This document shows positions 62,390-64,000 of a stretch of DNA of 64,000 nucleotides, piece by piece (within the stretch, counting starts at the first letter, position 1; the number at the start of each line of letters is the position of its first letter). The notes beneath the pieces are model-generated. The model saw only the letters and a program-made list of their open reading frames with translations. It did no database searches and was not told the DNA's origin. Source of the stretch: Pogona vitticeps (Eukaryota > Chordata > Lepidosauria > Squamata > Agamidae); assembly GCF_051106095.1 (NCBI RefSeq), contig NC_135783.1, forward strand, positions 192,342,947-192,406,946, read 5' to 3'. Both the position numbers and the translations under genes were made by a program.

Positions 62390-62790
62390 TCAGTATGAGA
62401 TTTTATTTTACTTATTTAAAATATTTTTCATCCCACCTTTCTCCTTAAAAAAAGGACCCAAGACAGCTTACATCTTTAAAACACAGCATTTAAACAATGG
62501 TGAGTAAGCAAATACAAAAACGGATCAAACAAACCTCATAACAAATAAGTACCATCAAAACCCACTCAAAGCAATAAGGAACAACAATCCATTTAAAGAC
62601 AGAGGCAATGCACAAACCGCAACCCTTCAAAGCAATAAGATATGGCAATCCATTTAAAACTCCACTCAGGCAGCCAGTCACTCTGGGAAAGCCTGCCTGA
62701 GGAGAAAGATCTTCAACTGAGGTGAGTTGAAGGTATGAACCGCCTGTTTCTACATGGATCTCTGCCCGTGAGGTCAGCTCACCGAAGCAT
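62390..62790 (-). mobile_element. LINE 3' UTR fragment (L2/CR1-like), antisense
   Basis: Read on the minus strand it ends GCTGTCTTGGGTCC, then AAGGAGAAAGGTGGGATGAA, AAATATTTTAAATAAG. This is the usual end of a squamate LINE 3' UTR. The inner part contains GAAAGCCTGCCTGAGGAGAA on the plus strand, another phrase of the same repeat. No open frame of note. Confidence 0.5.
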
Positions 62791-64000
62791 AGAAAAGTCC
62801 AGCAACTGAATTTCAAATTTCATACACCCCAAGTTCTCAATTTCAGCACCTTCATTAGGAAATCTATGGATGAAAAAAGAAATGAAGTTGAATGTGCTAG
62901 GCCCAATCCCACATGCTCTCAACGTACTGCATTGGCCTGCTGGGCTCCTCCCTGGGAAACATTCTACGGCTGTCATCTTATTGCCCTGGGAATGGAGAGG
63001 GCACCCTGTCGTCCGAGGAAAAGAGTAGGCTTAATTGGCTGATACAATTTCTACTGATTTTCATGGTTGCAACATATGTGATTGCAACATATGATGCGAT
63101 TCGTCACTGGCCTATGTATATATAATCAAATCAGATGTTTCTGATTTTATTTCTATGACACCTATTTTTACGTTTCTCATCCCGAGTAGTGATGACATGA
63201 AACTTTATATCTTGCACTGTGTCACATGTGGCCTTTGAGGGCTTCAGTGAACTCTGTATGGGTGCTTATATCCACCCACCTTCTCCTACCGCTATCAAAT
63301 TAAAGCCAACTTGTTAGTGGTTCAATGAGCTGAGGGTCAGGGAAGCAGGGTTTTCTTCATGTATGTGCAGTCCTCTCTCTTTCTCTCTCTCTCTTTCTCT
63401 CTCTCTGTGTGTGTACATGTGGGAAAGGGGAATGCTGGTCACAACCCTCTTTCTTGGTCGAAACAGCTTTTGGAGGATGAAGGCAAGGATAACCCACCTC
63501 TGCAGCACAAAAGCAGGGTGTTGGTGGTGAGCGAGGGGAAAAGTTCGGTGCTGAGGTTCAGGAAAGTCAAGGGAACGCTCGAGTAGCAAGGGCAACCCTA
63601 ATCTAAGCTTGTAGTCTAGGATTATTATTTTTCCCTACAGAGGGATAGCAGGAATGGAGCACAAATAGGTGCTGCCGTCACTACATCATCCCGGTATGAA
63701 AGCAGAGATTCATAGTGCTTCCCCTTTTCAGCCTGCAATCCAGGCTCTTTGAAAGGAGTGCTTAATACTGCTTTGGTTTCTCCGCCAGTGTCTTCATCCG
63801 GGCGTGGCCAGGCTCTCTTCATCCTTGGAGGGCAGAGCCCTCCCTTTGCTGCACCAACCTCCTAAGGGGCTGCTACAAGAGCTGCTGGGACCTGATGCTA
63901 TTTCTTCCAACTTGACTCTCCTTGGCGCCCTCTGTAACTCCTGAACATCCTGTTCCGAAGAGCTCTCCGCTGGTTGAGGCCTGACACAGGGCCAAGGAAG
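62791..64000. other. No gene seen; (CT)n run
   Basis: Unique-looking sequence. A (CT)n(GT)n run lies at 63371-63413. The small minus-strand frame at 63625-63822 and a continuing Arg-rich frame upstream of it have no motif I recognise. Confidence 0.4.
63371..63413. repeat. (CT)n microsatellite
   Basis: A CT run interrupted by TTT steps, ending in a short GT run. Confidence 0.9.

Noticed and set aside
63625-64000. Minus-strand Arg-rich open frames at the window edge
   Set aside because: No recognised motif; interrupted and cut by the window end, so no call can be made.

Overview
The window looks like intergenic or deep intronic DNA of a squamate reptile (lizard or snake). I found no exon of a host protein gene, no host tRNA or rRNA gene and no CRISPR array. 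The organism call rests on the mix of repeats: two BovB (RTE) LINE tails, L1, L2 and CR1 LINEs, a third LINE tail with a C-terminal zinc finger, Penelope-like terminal pieces, several tRNA-derived SINEs of squamate type, palindromic hAT and Tigger-like MITEs, and very long CA/TG and TA microsatellites. This is inference from repeat content; no species marker was recognised.

Layout. 1-12.6 kb: mostly unique AT-rich DNA with scattered MITEs (852-1114, 5598-5862, 6302-6723, 8235-8624, 8640-8888, 9109-9306), a Penelope-type inverted terminal piece with a hammerhead-like motif (7041-7312), and copy 1 of an unnamed repeat (4724-5592). 12.66-18.26 kb: a 5'-truncated L1 split by a full 5'-to-poly(A) short L1 derivative (14361-16663, 15-bp target duplication), itself split by a Tigger-like MITE (15887-16311). 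18.3-34.7 kb: sparse SINEs, one nested in another at 19.65-20.23 kb with a 12-bp target duplication, a second Penelope tail, a (TG)n run and a hAT MITE. 34.7-38.1 kb: a LINE tail with a zinc finger, then a CR1 carrying both ORF1 and the start of ORF2, interrupted by an L2 3' end. 43.2-44.1 kb: BovB tail. 49.6-51.8 kb: Penelope tail, copy 2 of the unnamed repeat, a 55-bp perfect inverted repeat, a ~180-bp TA run and a perfect 141-bp palindrome. 52.8-59.4 kb: a foldback element split by an apparently whole LTR retrotransposon. 61-62.8 kb: inverted BovB tail and two LINE 3' ends.

The most notable element is the LTR retrotransposon at 53170-59299 (minus strand). Its two 503-bp LTRs look identical by eye, it is flanked by GAGGG, and it carries one 1485-codon gag-pol frame. 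The integrase lies before the reverse transcriptase and RNase H, the unusual order known from the Gmr1 group of Ty3/gypsy elements. It appears to be a recent arrival. No cellular pathway or operon is encoded here; the window is best read as a stack of mobile elements of different ages.
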